Of a stretch of DNA of 64,000 bases, positions 16,025-25,738 are shown piece by piece. The stretch is from Cyanobium gracile PCC 6307 (GTDB lineage: Bacteria > Cyanobacteriota > Cyanobacteriia > PCC-6307 > Cyanobiaceae): assembly GCF_000316515.1 (NCBI RefSeq), contig NC_019675.1, forward strand, positions 2,974,001 through 3,038,000, in the 5' to 3' direction. The notes beneath the pieces are model-generated. The model was given only the letters and a program-made list of their open reading frames with translations. It was not told the origin of the DNA and did not search any database. How positions within the stretch are numbered: the stretch's first letter is position 1; each line of letters begins with the position of its first letter. The position numbers were made by a program, and so were the translations under genes.

Positions 16025-16084
16025 TTATTGGCGGAATTGCCAATACGGTGCCAGTATTGGCTTGCGTCCGGACGCTGCCAATAC
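16025..16084 (+). repeat. Four-box array, copy 1, immediately upstream of the Orc/Cdc6-like gene
   Basis: Four 8-bp boxes are arranged as two inverted pairs: TTATTGGC (16025-16032), 6 nt, GCCAATAC (16039-16046), 7 nt, GTATTGGC (16054-16061), 15 nt, GCCAATAC (16077-16084). The 15-nt spacer contains a perfect 12-bp palindrome, GCGTCCGGACGC (16064-16075). The array ends 7 bp before the ATG, so it occupies the leader and probably the promoter of that gene. The same spacing recurs in copy 2. Confidence 0.95.
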
Positions 16085-16091
16085 CCTCTCC

Positions 16092-17360
16092 ATGGCACTT
16101 CCGAACCTCTGGAGGCTCTACAACCTCCGCTCCTCGCCCTTTTTCCAGGCCACCCTGCGCCAGGACTCGGAGGCCACACCGCTCAGCCTGTTCGTGGGGC
16201 GCCGGAACGAGCGGCAACGGCTGCTCAACGCCATCGGTGGCTCCCGCAGTTCCCGTCAGGCGGTGGCGGGGAGGCCTGGCATCGGCAAGACCACCCTGGT
16301 GCAGGCCGCCAAGGCCGACGCCCTGGCCGCCGGCTACTGGACCTCAGCCGAGATCATCCCGATCACGGCCGATCTGACCAGTGAGGATCTGATCGGCCAA
16401 TTGCTCGCCGGCGCCTTTGATGCCGTGCTCGCCTCCTGCACGCAGGCGAGCGGACCCGCCGTGGAGGCTGCGCAGCAGTTGGTGCGAACGATCCGTCTGC
16501 GCGGTCGTGGCTTCACGGTGTCGGCCGCCGGCTTTGGGGCGGGCGGCACCAGCACCCAGGCGGTCTCCTCGCCCCCTGGGGCCCTGCTGCTGGATGGACC
16601 CAGGGTTCTGCGCGACCTGCTGGCCTTTGCACTGGAGCAGGGCGCCTCCGGCGTGGTGCTGCACCTCAACAATCTCGAGAACCTCAGTGAGGCCGATGCC
16701 ACCCGTGCGGCCGATCTGCTGCGCAGCATCCGTGACCAGGCCCTGTTGCTCGATGGCCTGCACGTGATCGTGGTGGGCACCACCGATGCCGTCCGCACCG
16801 TGGTGCAGAGCCACACCCAGGTGCGCTCGGTGTTCAGCGATCCGGTGGTGCTCGAGCCCCTGGAGCCGAAGGAGGTTCACCAGTTGCTGGAGGCGCGCTA
16901 CCGATCCCTGCGACTGGAACCGGACCTGCCGGTGCATCCGCCCGTGCAGGGTGCGGTGATCGATGCGTTGCATGAGCTGTTCCGAGGCGATCTGCGCGGA
17001 TTGCTCAAGGCCTTGGAGGACGGCATCTCTGCCCTGCTGGGTCTGACAGGCGACGGTGAGGGTCCCCAGCCGATTGGCCTGGCCGACCTCACCCTCGTGC
17101 TGAGCCGTCGCTACAGACTGGAGTTGCTGGACCAGCTCGGCACCACCCTCTGGCAACGGTTGGAAGCCTGGGGCGAGCGGGACGTGCAGGCGGTGCTGAC
17201 CCAGGCCGACCTGGTGAGGCTCTGGGGGATCAAACAGCCCTCGGTGTCCCAGACGTTGCAGCAACTGGTGCATGCGGGTGCCGCGGACGTGCTGCCACGC
17301 CGGGGAGGGGACCCGCTCCAGTACCTGCTGACAGGCGCGACGCGTCTGGCCCTCAGCTGA
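16092..17360 (+). CDS. AAA+ ATPase of the Orc1/Cdc6-like clade with C-terminal winged helix
   Basis: The protein (422 residues) shows the ORC/Cdc6 order of motifs: an N-terminal LFVGRRNERQRLL segment (33-45), Walker A GRPGIGKTT (60-68), a divergent Walker B VVLHLNNLEN (188-197) with Asn where Asp/Glu is usual, sensor 1 VVGTTD (227-232), and sensor 2 FRGDLRGLLKAL (297-308) with the ORC-type GD-x-R. A winged-helix domain follows at about 355-415 (VQAVLTQADLVRLWGIKQPSVSQTLQQL). ATG at 16092 follows array copy 1; an upstream TTG at 16014 would read through the array and is rejected. Cdc6-type ATPases bind repeated DNA boxes through this fold. Function here is unknown: autoregulator, origin-like binder or part of a mobile unit. 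Confidence 0.82.
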   Translation: MALPNLWRLYNLRSSPFFQATLRQDSEATPLSLFVGRRNERQRLLNAIGGSRSSRQAVAGRPGIGKTTLVQAAKADALAAGYWTSAEIIPITADLTSEDLIGQLLAGAFDAVLASCTQASGPAVEAAQQLVRTIRLRGRGFTVSAAGFGAGGTSTQAVSSPPGALLLDGPRVLRDLLAFALEQGASGVVLHLNNLENLSEADATRAADLLRSIRDQALLLDGLHVIVVGTTDAVRTVVQSHTQVRSVFSDPVVLEPLEPKEVHQLLEARYRSLRLEPDLPVHPPVQGAVIDALHELFRGDLRGLLKALEDGISALLGLTGDGEGPQPIGLADLTLVLSRRYRLELLDQLGTTLWQRLEAWGERDVQAVLTQADLVRLWGIKQPSVSQTLQQLVHAGAADVLPRRGGDPLQYLLTGATRLALS

Positions 17361-17368
17361 AGGGCGAC

Positions 17369-17428
17369 GTATTGGCAGAACGGCCAATACCGGCTACGTA
17401 TTGGCCGTTGGCAGCCACCAGCCAATAC
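17369..17428 (+). repeat. Four-box array, copy 2, immediately downstream of the Orc/Cdc6-like gene
   Basis: Boxes: GTATTGGC (17369-17376), 6 nt, GCCAATAC (17383-17390), 7 nt, GTATTGGC (17398-17405), 15 nt, GCCAATAC (17421-17428). Box order and spacing equal copy 1 exactly and in the same orientation, while the spacer bases differ (AGAACG against GGAATT in the first gap). The array starts 8 bp after the TGA stop and ends 25 bp before the 3' end of purB. Confidence 0.95.
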
Positions 17429-17453
17429 CCCACCTGCTCGCCGCCCGCGCGCC

Positions 17454-18749
17454 TCAGATCCCCAGCCGCTCCCAGATCACGTCCAGATTCGCCCGGTGCA
17501 GGTCGGTGGCGAAGCAGGCCTCCAGCTGGTCGGGGCCCAGGTGGCCCGTCACCGCAGGATCCCCCGCCAGGTTGGCGCGGAAGTCGCCGCCCTCGGTGTT
17601 CCAGGCGGCGTGGGCATGGCGCTGCACGATCCGGTAGGCCTCCTCCCGGCTCAGCCCCGCCTCCACCAGGGCCAGCAGCACCCGCTGGCTGAACACGACG
17701 CCGCCGTAGACGTTCATGTTGCGGGCCATGTTCTCGGGGTACACCCCGAGCCCGTTCACCACGGCGGTCATCTCCCGCAGCATGAAGTGCAGGGTGACCG
17801 AGCAGTCGGGCAGCATCATCCGCTCCACGGAGCTGTGGCTGATGTCCCGCTCGTGCCAGAGGGCCACGTTCTCCAGCGCCGCCACGGTGTAGCTGCGCAG
17901 CACCCGGGCCAGGCCGCTGATGCGTTCGCTGCGGATCGGGTTGCGCTTGTGGGGCATGGCCGAGCTGCCCTTCTGGCCCTTGGCGAAGTTCTCCTCCACC
18001 TCCAGCACGTCGGAGCGCTGCAGGTTGCGGATCTCGGTGGAGAAGCGCTCCAGGGAGGTGCCCACCAGGGCCAGGGTCTGCACGTACTCGGCATGACGGT
18101 CGCGGCCGATCACCTGGGTGCTGGCGGTGTCGGGCTCCAGGCCCAGCAGCCGGCAGGTGATCGCCTCCACCTGCGGATCGGTGTTGGCGTAGGTGCCCAT
18201 GGCGCCGCTGATCTGGCCCACGGCCACCACCCGCTCCAACCGCTCCAGTCGCTCCCGGTTGCGCTCCGTTTCGGCCAGCCAGCCGGCCACCTTGAAGCCA
18301 AAGGTGATCGGCTCGCCGTGGATGGCGTGGGAGCGGCCGATCATCACCGTGTCCTTGTGGGCCCGGGCCAGCCGGCGCAGGGCATCGGCGAGGCCATCGA
18401 GTTCCGTGCGCAGCAGGGCCACCGAGGCCTTCAGCTGCAGGGCCAGGCCGGTGTCCAGCACGTCGGAGCTGGTCATGCCGACGTGGATGTAGCGGCCCGC
18501 ATCACCGACGTGCTCGTTGACGTTGGTGAGGAAGGCGATGACGTCGTGGCGCACCTCCGCCTCGATCTCCAGGATGCGCGGCACCTCGAAGGCCGCCTTC
18601 TCCCGGATCGTGGCCAGCGCCTCGGCGGGCACCCGGCCCAGCTCCACGTTGGCGGCGGTGGCGGCGATCTCCACCTCAAGCCAGCTCTGGAACTTCGCTT
18701 CCTCGCTCCAGAGGCGGCCCATCTCGGGCAGGGTGTAACGCTCGATCAA
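17454..18749 (-). CDS. purB: Adenylosuccinate lyase
   Basis: PurB acts twice in purine synthesis, splitting fumarate from SAICAR and from adenylosuccinate. The 431-residue sequence has the superfamily signature GSSAMPHKRNP, MTSSDVLDTGLALQL, IGRSHAIHGEPITFG with the catalytic His, and an AHAAWN segment near the end. The start is TTG at 18749 (TTG-ATC-GAG-CGC, giving MIERYTLPEMG), because MIERYTLPEMG is where the family begins and no ATG is near. It is convergent with the boxed AAA+ unit. Confidence 0.95.
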   Translation of the reverse strand: MIERYTLPEMGRLWSEEAKFQSWLEVEIAATAANVELGRVPAEALATIREKAAFEVPRILEIEAEVRHDVIAFLTNVNEHVGDAGRYIHVGMTSSDVLDTGLALQLKASVALLRTELDGLADALRRLARAHKDTVMIGRSHAIHGEPITFGFKVAGWLAETERNRERLERLERVVAVGQISGAMGTYANTDPQVEAITCRLLGLEPDTASTQVIGRDRHAEYVQTLALVGTSLERFSTEIRNLQRSDVLEVEENFAKGQKGSSAMPHKRNPIRSERISGLARVLRSYTVAALENVALWHERDISHSSVERMMLPDCSVTLHFMLREMTAVVNGLGVYPENMARNMNVYGGVVFSQRVLLALVEAGLSREEAYRIVQRHAHAAWNTEGGDFRANLAGDPAVTGHLGPDQLEACFATDLHRANLDVIWERLGI

Positions 18750-18801
18750 GGGCCGGGCGGTGATGAACGATCCCCCAACCTATCGAGCCGCCCCCACCGG
18801 C

Positions 18802-19014
18802 TCAGGCGGCGGCGGTGAGCCGGCGGTAGGGCAGCTCCAGGTGCACCATCGACCCCCAGGCCTGCTGCCGCACCCAGCAGCGGGTGCCGCGGCGCCGGAT
18901 CAGCTGGAAGGGGGGCAGATCCTCGGGATGGTCCCGCAGCCGCACGAAGCTTCCCGGATGGAGAAGTTCCACCACGTTGGATCCGGGGGCAGCCTTGGAA
19001 CCAGGGGCAGCCAT
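18802..19014 (-). CDS. Conserved 70-residue hypothetical protein
   Basis: The product contains VVELLHPGSFVRLRDHPEDLPPFQLIRRRGTRCWVRQQAW, a basic, aromatic-rich core that I associate with a small picocyanobacterial family of unknown role. It has no membrane segment and one cysteine. ATG at 19014 is the only reasonable start. It lies just upstream of purB on the same strand (52 bp) and is divergent from tlyA. No function is proposed. Confidence 0.6.
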   Translation of the reverse strand: MAAPGSKAAPGSNVVELLHPGSFVRLRDHPEDLPPFQLIRRRGTRCWVRQQAWGSMVHLELPYRRLTAAA

Positions 19015-19155
19015 GGGAGGGAACCTGGGGAAGAAGGTTTCCATCCTGCGACTGTTCCGCGCTGAACCGTCCGCCCATCGGTTTTTGTTCGGTTTCGGTC
19101 GCTGTTCGGTGACAACATGCCGGTGGAGTGGCAGGTCCCATGGCCGAACATCTGG

Positions 19156-20034
19156 ATGGCCCGTAAGCAGCGGCTCGATCGCCGGCTGGTGGACCTGGGC
19201 CTGGTGGCCAGCCGCCAGCAGGCCCAGCAGCTGATCCGCGCCGGCCGGGTGCGCGGCGGTGGCGAGGTGCTCGACAAGCCCGGCACCGAGGTGGCCGAGA
19301 CCCTGCCGCTGGAGGTGGAGATGCCGCCCCGGTTCGTCTCCCGGGGGGGCGAGAAGCTGGCGGGGGCCCTGGCGGCCCTGCCGATCCGGGTGGCCGGCCG
19401 GGTGTGCCTCGACGGCGGCATCTCCACCGGCGGCTTCACTGACTGCCTGCTGCAGCACGGGGCGGTGCGGGTGTACGGGATCGATGTGGGCTATGGCCAG
19501 ACGGCCTGGAGCCTGCGCACCGATGAACGGGTGGTGCTGCGGGAGCGCACCAACCTGCGCCACCTCACCCCGGAGCTGCTCTACGGCGAGGGCGACCCCT
19601 GGCCCGACCTGGCCGTGGCCGATGTGTCGTTTATTTCCCTCACCCGGGTGCTGCCGGCCCTGCGGGCCCTGCTGCTGGGGGCGGGCGAGGCGCTGCTGCT
19701 GGTCAAGCCCCAGTTCGAGGTGGGCCGCCAGCGGGTGGGGAAGGGGGGCGTGGTGCGGGACCCGGCGGCCCATGCCGATGCCATCGCCACCGTGATCACG
19801 GCGGCAAGGGAGCTGGACTGGCACCCGGCGGGGCTGGTGGCCTCGCCCCTCACCGGGCCCGCCGGCAACCACGAATACCTGCTCTGGCTCGTGCCGCCCG
19901 CCACGCGCGACGCCGAGGCCGCGAAGAGCGCGGAGGGGGCGGAGGACGCGAACTGGTCCGGCAGGATCGCGGCGCTGGTGAACCAGACCCTGGCCGGGGA
20001 CCGCCCAACGAAGGAAACCCCGGCCGGGTCCTGA
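19156..20034 (+). CDS. tlyA: TlyA-family rRNA 2'-O-methyltransferase (S4 domain plus FtsJ-like)
   Basis: TlyA enzymes methylate cytidines of 16S and 23S rRNA. The N-terminal S4 RNA-binding domain reads RLDRRLVDLGLVASRQQAQQLIRAGRV, followed by PRFVSRGGEKLAGAL and a methyltransferase core with VCLDGGISTGGFTDCLLQ (SAM-binding), VYGIDVGYGQ, AVADVSFISL and LLVKPQFEVG (catalytic Lys). ATG at 19156 begins MARKQRLDRR, the family start; an ATG at 19117 would add 13 residues. The C-terminus is extended by an Ala/Glu-rich tail. Whether it also has haemolysin activity, as the old name implies, is doubtful. Confidence 0.9.
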   Translation: MARKQRLDRRLVDLGLVASRQQAQQLIRAGRVRGGGEVLDKPGTEVAETLPLEVEMPPRFVSRGGEKLAGALAALPIRVAGRVCLDGGISTGGFTDCLLQHGAVRVYGIDVGYGQTAWSLRTDERVVLRERTNLRHLTPELLYGEGDPWPDLAVADVSFISLTRVLPALRALLLGAGEALLLVKPQFEVGRQRVGKGGVVRDPAAHADAIATVITAARELDWHPAGLVASPLTGPAGNHEYLLWLVPPATRDAEAAKSAEGAEDANWSGRIAALVNQTLAGDRPTKETPAGS

Positions 20035-20073
20035 GGGGTCCACGGCCAGGGTCAGGGCGGCAGGAGCGCGAGC

Positions 20074-21044
<971 letters not shown>

Positions 21045-21045
21045 G

Positions 21046-22365
21046 TCAGGGCTGGGGTTCCAGCCGCTGCAGCAGCGCCGGCAGCTCGGCGGCGAAGGCG
21101 GTGAGGTTGCGGTTGCAGAGGCCCGCCACATGCAGCCGGCCGCCGGGCCCATCGGCGATGGCCCAGAGCTGACGGGTGGCCACCAGGCTCAGGGCACCGC
21201 CCGCCAGGGCGATGGCGAAACCGGTGTACACGAGCGGCACGCCGGGGTCCCGTTTGAACAGGATGCCGCTGGCGGGCAGCACGCTCGCCACCCGGATCGG
21301 CAGACCCTTCACCTCCTGGGCATCGCCGCCCGGCACCAGCTGGGCCAGGGCCACGCCATCGGGGCCGAACACCTGCACCGGCCCCTGTTCGCTGGTGAGG
21401 CTCAGCAGCACCGGCTCGGTGCCATCAGGGCGGGTGGGCAGCACCAGCCCCCAGAGCTGGTCGCCCAGCTGGGGGAAGGTCTGCAGCGGCAGCTCCAGCA
21501 CCGGGCTGCGGCCCAGCTGCAGGCTGATCGTCGCCAGGGACCAGTCGGCCTGGTAGAGCGTCATGCCCCGGTAGCGCAGGGGGTGGTTGACGCTGATGGC
21601 GGCTTCGGTGGTGGTGGCCGCATCGCCGGGGGTGATCAGCCGCAGGTTGGAGGAGAACTGCTCCGGCCGGCCGGCCGGATCCCGCTGGATGCGGAAGTCG
21701 TCGAGGGCCAGGGTCACCTGGGTGCTGCCGCGGCTGTCGAGCAGCTCCAGCTCCCGACCCGGGGCCAGGAAGCGCTCCAGCCGCTGGCCCCCCAGGGCGC
21801 CCCAGGCCGCCCCCACCATCAGCACCACCATGCCGGCATGGACCAGCAGGGGACCCACCCGGCCGAGCACCCCCCGGCGGGCCGCCAGGCGGTCGTCCTG
21901 GCGATGGATCTGCCAGCCCGAACCGCGCAGTTCGGCCTCCAGCCGCTCAAGGCCGGCGACGGGCTCGGCGGTGACGAGGGTTTCGGCCACGCTCAGCTTG
22001 CTGAGCTGCCGGGGGCTGCGGTAGTCGATCCAGCGCAGGGAGGCCTGCAGGGCGGGCCACTGGCGGCGCCAGCTGCACAGGATCAGCGACAGGCCCAGCC
22101 AGGCGAGCAGGGCCAGGAACCAGCCACTGGAATAGACGTGATCGAGCTGCAGGCGCAGCACCCCGTCGCCGTCGAGCACCCCCAGCCAGGGGGTGGGGTC
22201 GTAGAGCTGGTGGTAGAAGCCGGCCTCCTCCTTCTGGGGAACGGCCGTGCCGATGCCGCTGGCGATGGCGATGACCAGCAGCAGGCCGATCGCCAGGCGC
22301 AGGTCGGAGATCCAGGCGGCCAGGCGCTGCAGGGGGCGCCAGGGCGAGGCTGCCGTGCCGCTCAT
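21046..22365 (-). CDS. ccsB: Cytochrome c biogenesis protein CcsB/ResB (Ccs1)
   Basis: With CcsA this membrane protein moves and attaches haem to c-type cytochromes in the thylakoid lumen (System II). The 439 residues contain hydrophobic segments at about residues 22-42, 80-98, 170-190 and 385-405, and the typical sequence [13 protein letters not shown] and [14 protein letters not shown] large lumenal region lies between the third and fourth segments. Its ATG overlaps the ccdA stop as ATGA, so the two are coupled. Confidence 0.9.
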   Translation of the reverse strand: MSGTAASPWRPLQRLAAWISDLRLAIGLLLVIAIASGIGTAVPQKEEAGFYHQLYDPTPWLGVLDGDGVLRLQLDHVYSSGWFLALLAWLGLSLILCSWRRQWPALQASLRWIDYRSPRQLSKLSVAETLVTAEPVAGLERLEAELRGSGWQIHRQDDRLAARRGVLGRVGPLLVHAGMVVLMVGAAWGALGGQRLERFLAPGRELELLDSRGSTQVTLALDDFRIQRDPAGRPEQFSSNLRLITPGDAATTTEAAISVNHPLRYRGMTLYQADWSLATISLQLGRSPVLELPLQTFPQLGDQLWGLVLPTRPDGTEPVLLSLTSEQGPVQVFGPDGVALAQLVPGGDAQEVKGLPIRVASVLPASGILFKRDPGVPLVYTGFAIALAGGALSLVATRQLWAIADGPGGRLHVAGLCNRNLTAFAAELPALLQRLEPQP

Positions 22366-23090
22366 GGCAGCACCGACAGCAGGGTGAGGCCGCCGCTGGC
22401 GAGCAGCACCACGCCGCTGATCGGCGGCACCCACTGGCCGAGGCGGCGCAGCTGAAGCAGCCCGGGCAGGGAGGCGGCCACCGTGCCGGCCAGCAGCAGG
22501 GGCATCACCTGGCCGGCACCGAAGCAGGCGAGCAGCACCAGGCCCACCAGGGGCTGGCCGGTCTGGGCCATCCAGGCCAGCAGCACGGCCAGCACCGGGG
22601 TGGTGCAGGGGGTGGCCGCCAGGCCGAAGGCCAGGCCGGCCGCCAACGGGGCCAGCGGTGCCGGCACCCGCCGCCGCCAGCGCTCGGGGTCGGGCCCGGC
22701 CGGCAACGGCAGCCGCAGCAGGCCCAGCAGGTTGAGGCCCATGACCACGGCCACGACGGCCACCAGCAGCGGCAGCTGGCCGGGGATGCGGCCGTAGAGG
22801 CGGCCCATCAGGCCGCTGGCCAGGCCGAGCAGCACCAGCGCCGCCACGATCCCGGCCGCGAAGCTGACGCTGCGCTGCCAGGGGGCACGCCCCTGGCCCT
22901 CAGCGCCGAAGCCGGCCAGGTAGGCCAGGGTGACGGGCAGCAGCGAGAGGGAGCAGGGACCGAGGCTGGTGAGCAGGCCGCCGCTGAACACCACCGCCAG
23001 GGTGAGGGGGCCGGGGTGGGCCAGGGAGCCCTGGAGCAGCAGTTCGCTGCTGCGGGCCCAGTCGGCGAAGGGCAGCCCGGGGCTGAGCAT
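22362..23090 (-). CDS. ccdA: Cytochrome c biogenesis transmembrane protein CcdA
   Basis: CcdA passes electrons across the membrane to keep the haem-binding cysteines of apocytochrome c reduced. The 242-residue protein has six or more hydrophobic helices, with [20 protein letters not shown] (first redox Cys and Pro) and [14 protein letters not shown] (second redox Cys), the two key motifs of the family. It lies directly upstream of ccsB with a 4-bp overlap, matching its System II role. Confidence 0.93.
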   Translation of the reverse strand: MLSPGLPFADWARSSELLLQGSLAHPGPLTLAVVFSGGLLTSLGPCSLSLLPVTLAYLAGFGAEGQGRAPWQRSVSFAAGIVAALVLLGLASGLMGRLYGRIPGQLPLLVAVVAVVMGLNLLGLLRLPLPAGPDPERWRRRVPAPLAPLAAGLAFGLAATPCTTPVLAVLLAWMAQTGQPLVGLVLLACFGAGQVMPLLLAGTVAASLPGLLQLRRLGQWVPPISGVVLLASGGLTLLSVLP

Positions 23091-23115
23091 GGCCGATCGA
23101 GGTTGGCAGCAGGGC

Positions 23116-24342
23116 TCAGCCTATCGGGGCAGGTCGGGGGGCCCGACGCCGGGGCCGGACCGGCTCGAGTCCGGAGGACTCCAGCGAGCAGCGCAGCAGC
23201 AGGCCCGCCAGGAACAGGCTGCTGAGCAGGGAGTTGCCGCCGTAGCTGATCATCGGCAGGGGCAGGCCGGTGGTGGGCATCGAGCCGCTGGCCACAGCGA
23301 TGTTGAGGATCGACTGGCCCACCAGCAGGGTGGTGCAGCCGATGGCCACCAGGCGGTGCTGGTTGCTGCGGCAGGCCAGGGCCACCCGCAGGCCCACGAA
23401 GCCGAAGATCATCAGGAACAGCAGCAGCATCACCGAGCCGACGTACCCGAACTCCTCGGCGAAGACGGCAAAGATGAAGTCGGTGGTCTGGATGGGCAGA
23501 TACTGGAGCTTCTGGGTGGAGAGACCGAAGCCCGAGCCGAGCACGCCCCCCGAACCGATGGCCAGCAGGCTCTGCACCAGCTGGTAGCCGTCCCCCTGGG
23601 CGACGCGCCAGGGGTTGAGGAAGGAGGTGACCCGGTCGAGCTGGTAGGGGTTGATCATGATGCTGATGCTGCCCAGCGCGATCCCGCCGCCCGCGGCCCC
23701 CAGCAGCAGTGTCAGGGGCAGGCCGCCGGCCAGGGCCATCAGCCACAGCAGCAGGCCCAGCAGGGCGGCGGTGCTGAGGTTGGGCTGCTTGAGGATCAGC
23801 AGGATCACCACCCCGAAGATGCCGATCCAGAGGAGTTTCTGGTCGAGGGCGATGCGGCGCCAGTGGGAGAAGATCACCGCTCCCTGCAGCACGATGAAGG
23901 GCTTGATCAGCTCCGAGGGCTGCAGCTGCACCGGGCCGACCACCAGCCAGCGGCTGGCCCCGTTGACGGTGGTGCCCACCACCAGGGTGGCGGCCACCAT
24001 CAGGGCCCCCACCAGCAGGGCCGGCGCCGCCAGGTGCAGCCAGCGCCGCATCGTCGTGCGCATGGCCAGCCAGAGCAGCCCCCAGCTGGCCACCAGCCAG
24101 ATGGCCTGGCGCTTGAGGTAGTAGGCCCCGTCCCCCATCTCCCGCTCGGCCACCCACCAGCTGGCGGAGGTGAGCACCAGCAGACCCACCAGGCTCCAGA
24201 GGGCCACCAGGCCCAGCAGCAGGCGGGCTTCCGCCGGCCACTGCTGCCAGGGCAGCGGCAGCAAGCCGGCGCCGGGACGGCCGTGGAGCAGGCGGGGGGC
24301 AGGGGTGGACAAGGCCGCGGGAGGGTTCCGGGAATGGCCCAT
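23116..24342 (-). CDS. ftsW: Peptidoglycan glycosyltransferase FtsW (SEDS family)
   Basis: FtsW polymerises septal peptidoglycan. The sequence (408 residues) has about ten hydrophobic segments and family motifs GASRWLVVGPVQLQPSELIKP, LILKQPNLSTAALLGLLLWLM (with the Asp-equivalent region), EEFGYVGSV and GLPLPMISYGGNSLLSS. The N-terminal 35 residues are Pro-rich and cytoplasmic. RodA is the alternative, but the sequence resembles cyanobacterial FtsW. It lies 26 bp upstream of ccdA on the same strand. Confidence 0.9.
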   Translation of the reverse strand: MGHSRNPPAALSTPAPRLLHGRPGAGLLPLPWQQWPAEARLLLGLVALWSLVGLLVLTSASWWVAEREMGDGAYYLKRQAIWLVASWGLLWLAMRTTMRRWLHLAAPALLVGALMVAATLVVGTTVNGASRWLVVGPVQLQPSELIKPFIVLQGAVIFSHWRRIALDQKLLWIGIFGVVILLILKQPNLSTAALLGLLLWLMALAGGLPLTLLLGAAGGGIALGSISIMINPYQLDRVTSFLNPWRVAQGDGYQLVQSLLAIGSGGVLGSGFGLSTQKLQYLPIQTTDFIFAVFAEEFGYVGSVMLLLFLMIFGFVGLRVALACRSNQHRLVAIGCTTLLVGQSILNIAVASGSMPTTGLPLPMISYGGNSLLSSLFLAGLLLRCSLESSGLEPVRPRRRAPRPAPIG

Positions 24343-24421
24343 TCAGCCGTGCCCGAGGTGGGTTTGTCGAGCCGCAGTGAACATTTCGGCGCCTGTGACG
24401 TTGCTGCCGCTCGAGGGCAAC

Positions 24422-24446
24422 AAAAAAGCCCGGCCAAAGGCCGGGC
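24422..24446 (-). terminator. Rho-independent terminator after apcC
   Basis: On the minus strand GCCCGGCC, TTT, GGCCGGGC forms a perfect 8-bp stem followed by six T residues. It lies 27 bp after the apcC stop and ends the apcA-apcB-apcC transcript. Confidence 0.93.
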
Positions 24447-24473
24447 GGATGGGGGGGAGCGCGCTGGGCGTCC

Positions 24474-24674
24474 TCAGTTGCCGCAGTTCTGCTGACGACG
24501 GCCGGTGGCCAGTTCCACCTTCAGGATCCTGCCGCCCTGCTTCATGATCCGCTGCTGCTCGGCGAACCAGCTGTGGTAGGGCACCCACTTGGTGAAGTAG
24601 GTGTTCTGCAGTTCCCTCTGGCTGCGCACCTTCTCGGGGCAGGGGATGCAGGCCGTGATCTTGAACAGGCGCAT
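24474..24674 (-). CDS. apcC: Phycobilisome core small linker polypeptide Lc (allophycocyanin-associated)
   Basis: This 66-residue CpcD-domain linker caps the allophycocyanin core cylinders. It starts MRLFKITACIPCPEK and contains RELQNTYFTKWVPY, both diagnostic of ApcC. ATG at 24674 is clear. It follows apcB by 46 bp and ends in a strong terminator. Confidence 0.97.
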   Translation of the reverse strand: MRLFKITACIPCPEKVRSQRELQNTYFTKWVPYHSWFAEQQRIMKQGGRILKVELATGRRQQNCGN

Positions 24675-24720
24675 GGGGTGATCCTCGGAAAACGTGCCGT
24701 GGTGAGGGCGTTGCTGGGGA

Positions 24721-25209
24721 TCAGTTGCCCAGGCCGGAGCTGATGTAGTCGAAGTAGACGCCCATCTCACGACCGGCATCGGGACCGACGAGGGAGGCGG
24801 TGGCTTCCTTCATGGCCTGGATCGACTGCACCGTGGCGCCGATGGGCACACCCAGGGAGTTGTAGGTCTCCTTGAGGCCGTTCAGCACACGCTCGTCGAG
24901 GATCGACGTGTCACCGGCCAGCATGGCGTAGGTGGCATAGCGCAGGTAGTAGTCGAGGTCGCGGATGCAGGCCGCGTAACGACGGGTGGTGTACATGTTG
25001 CCGCCCGGACGGGTGATGTCCGAGTACAGCAGGGCCTTGGCGACGGCTTCCTTGATGATGGCCGAAGCGTTGGCGCTGATCGTGGCGGCGGCACGCACCC
25101 GCAGCTCACCGCTGGCGAAGTACTGCTCAAGGCGGCCCATGGAGCTGCCGTCGAGATAGAGCCCCTGGACGTCGGCCTGGTTGATGACGTTGGTGATGGC
25201 GTCTTGCAT
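24721..25209 (-). CDS. apcB: Allophycocyanin beta subunit
   Basis: ApcB carries one phycocyanobilin and pairs with ApcA in the phycobilisome core. The 162-residue sequence starts [20 protein letters not shown]. The chromophore Cys lies in [22 protein letters not shown], and the modified Asn region is GGNMYTTRR. It is 43 bp downstream of apcA. Confidence 0.97.
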   Translation of the reverse strand: MQDAITNVINQADVQGLYLDGSSMGRLEQYFASGELRVRAAATISANASAIIKEAVAKALLYSDITRPGGNMYTTRRYAACIRDLDYYLRYATYAMLAGDTSILDERVLNGLKETYNSLGVPIGATVQSIQAMKEATASLVGPDAGREMGVYFDYISSGLGN

Positions 25210-25252
25210 GGATCCTGGGTTTGATGGCTTTGGACGATAGGGAGGTGAAACC

Positions 25253-25738
25253 TCAGGAGAGGGCGCCGACCACGTAGTCGAAGTAGAAGCCGGCCTCTTC
25301 GGCATCGGAGCCGGTGAGAAGGCCCGTGGCTGCGGTCTTCATCTCGCGCACGGCTTCCGCCATGGCTTCGAGGGGGGTGCCGAGGGCGCGATACATCTCG
25401 CGGGCCCCGATGACGCCGATCTCTTCGATCGGGGTCACATCCCCGGCGACCACGCCGTAGGTGACCAGGCGGAGGTAGTAGTCCATGTCGCGCAGGCAGG
25501 AAGCCGTCATCTCTTCCCCGTAGGCGTTGCCGCCGGGGGAGACGAGATCGGGGCGCTTCTGGAAAAGCTGGCCTCCGGCCTGCTTCACGATGCGCTCCCG
25601 GCTTTCAGCCAGGACCTGGGCGACGCGCAGACGACGCTGACCTCCTGCCACGAACGACTTGATCTGGTCAAGTTCGCCAGGGCTGAGGTAGCGGGCTTCG
25701 GCGTCCGCGTTGATGATCGAGTTGGAGACGATGCTCAT
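25253..25738 (-). CDS. apcA: Allophycocyanin alpha subunit
   Basis: ApcA (161 residues) begins [23 protein letters not shown] and carries its chromophore Cys in [19 protein letters not shown]. With ApcB it forms the trimers of the core. It heads the apcA-B-C operon; its promoter lies in the 25739-26030 gap. Confidence 0.97.
   Translation of the reverse strand: MSIVSNSIINADAEARYLSPGELDQIKSFVAGGQRRLRVAQVLAESRERIVKQAGGQLFQKRPDLVSPGGNAYGEEMTASCLRDMDYYLRLVTYGVVAGDVTPIEEIGVIGAREMYRALGTPLEAMAEAVREMKTAATGLLTGSDAEEAGFYFDYVVGALS

Noticed and set aside
16014-16091. An upstream TTG start for the Orc/Cdc6-like gene
   Set aside because: Those codons would be formed by the box array itself and have no protein-like character.
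16025-17428. Reading the flanking arrays as transposon terminal inverted repeats or as a CRISPR array
   Set aside because: The two arrays are in direct, not inverted, orientation, they lack a transposase between them, and boxes are 8 bp with short fixed spacers, unlike CRISPR repeats.
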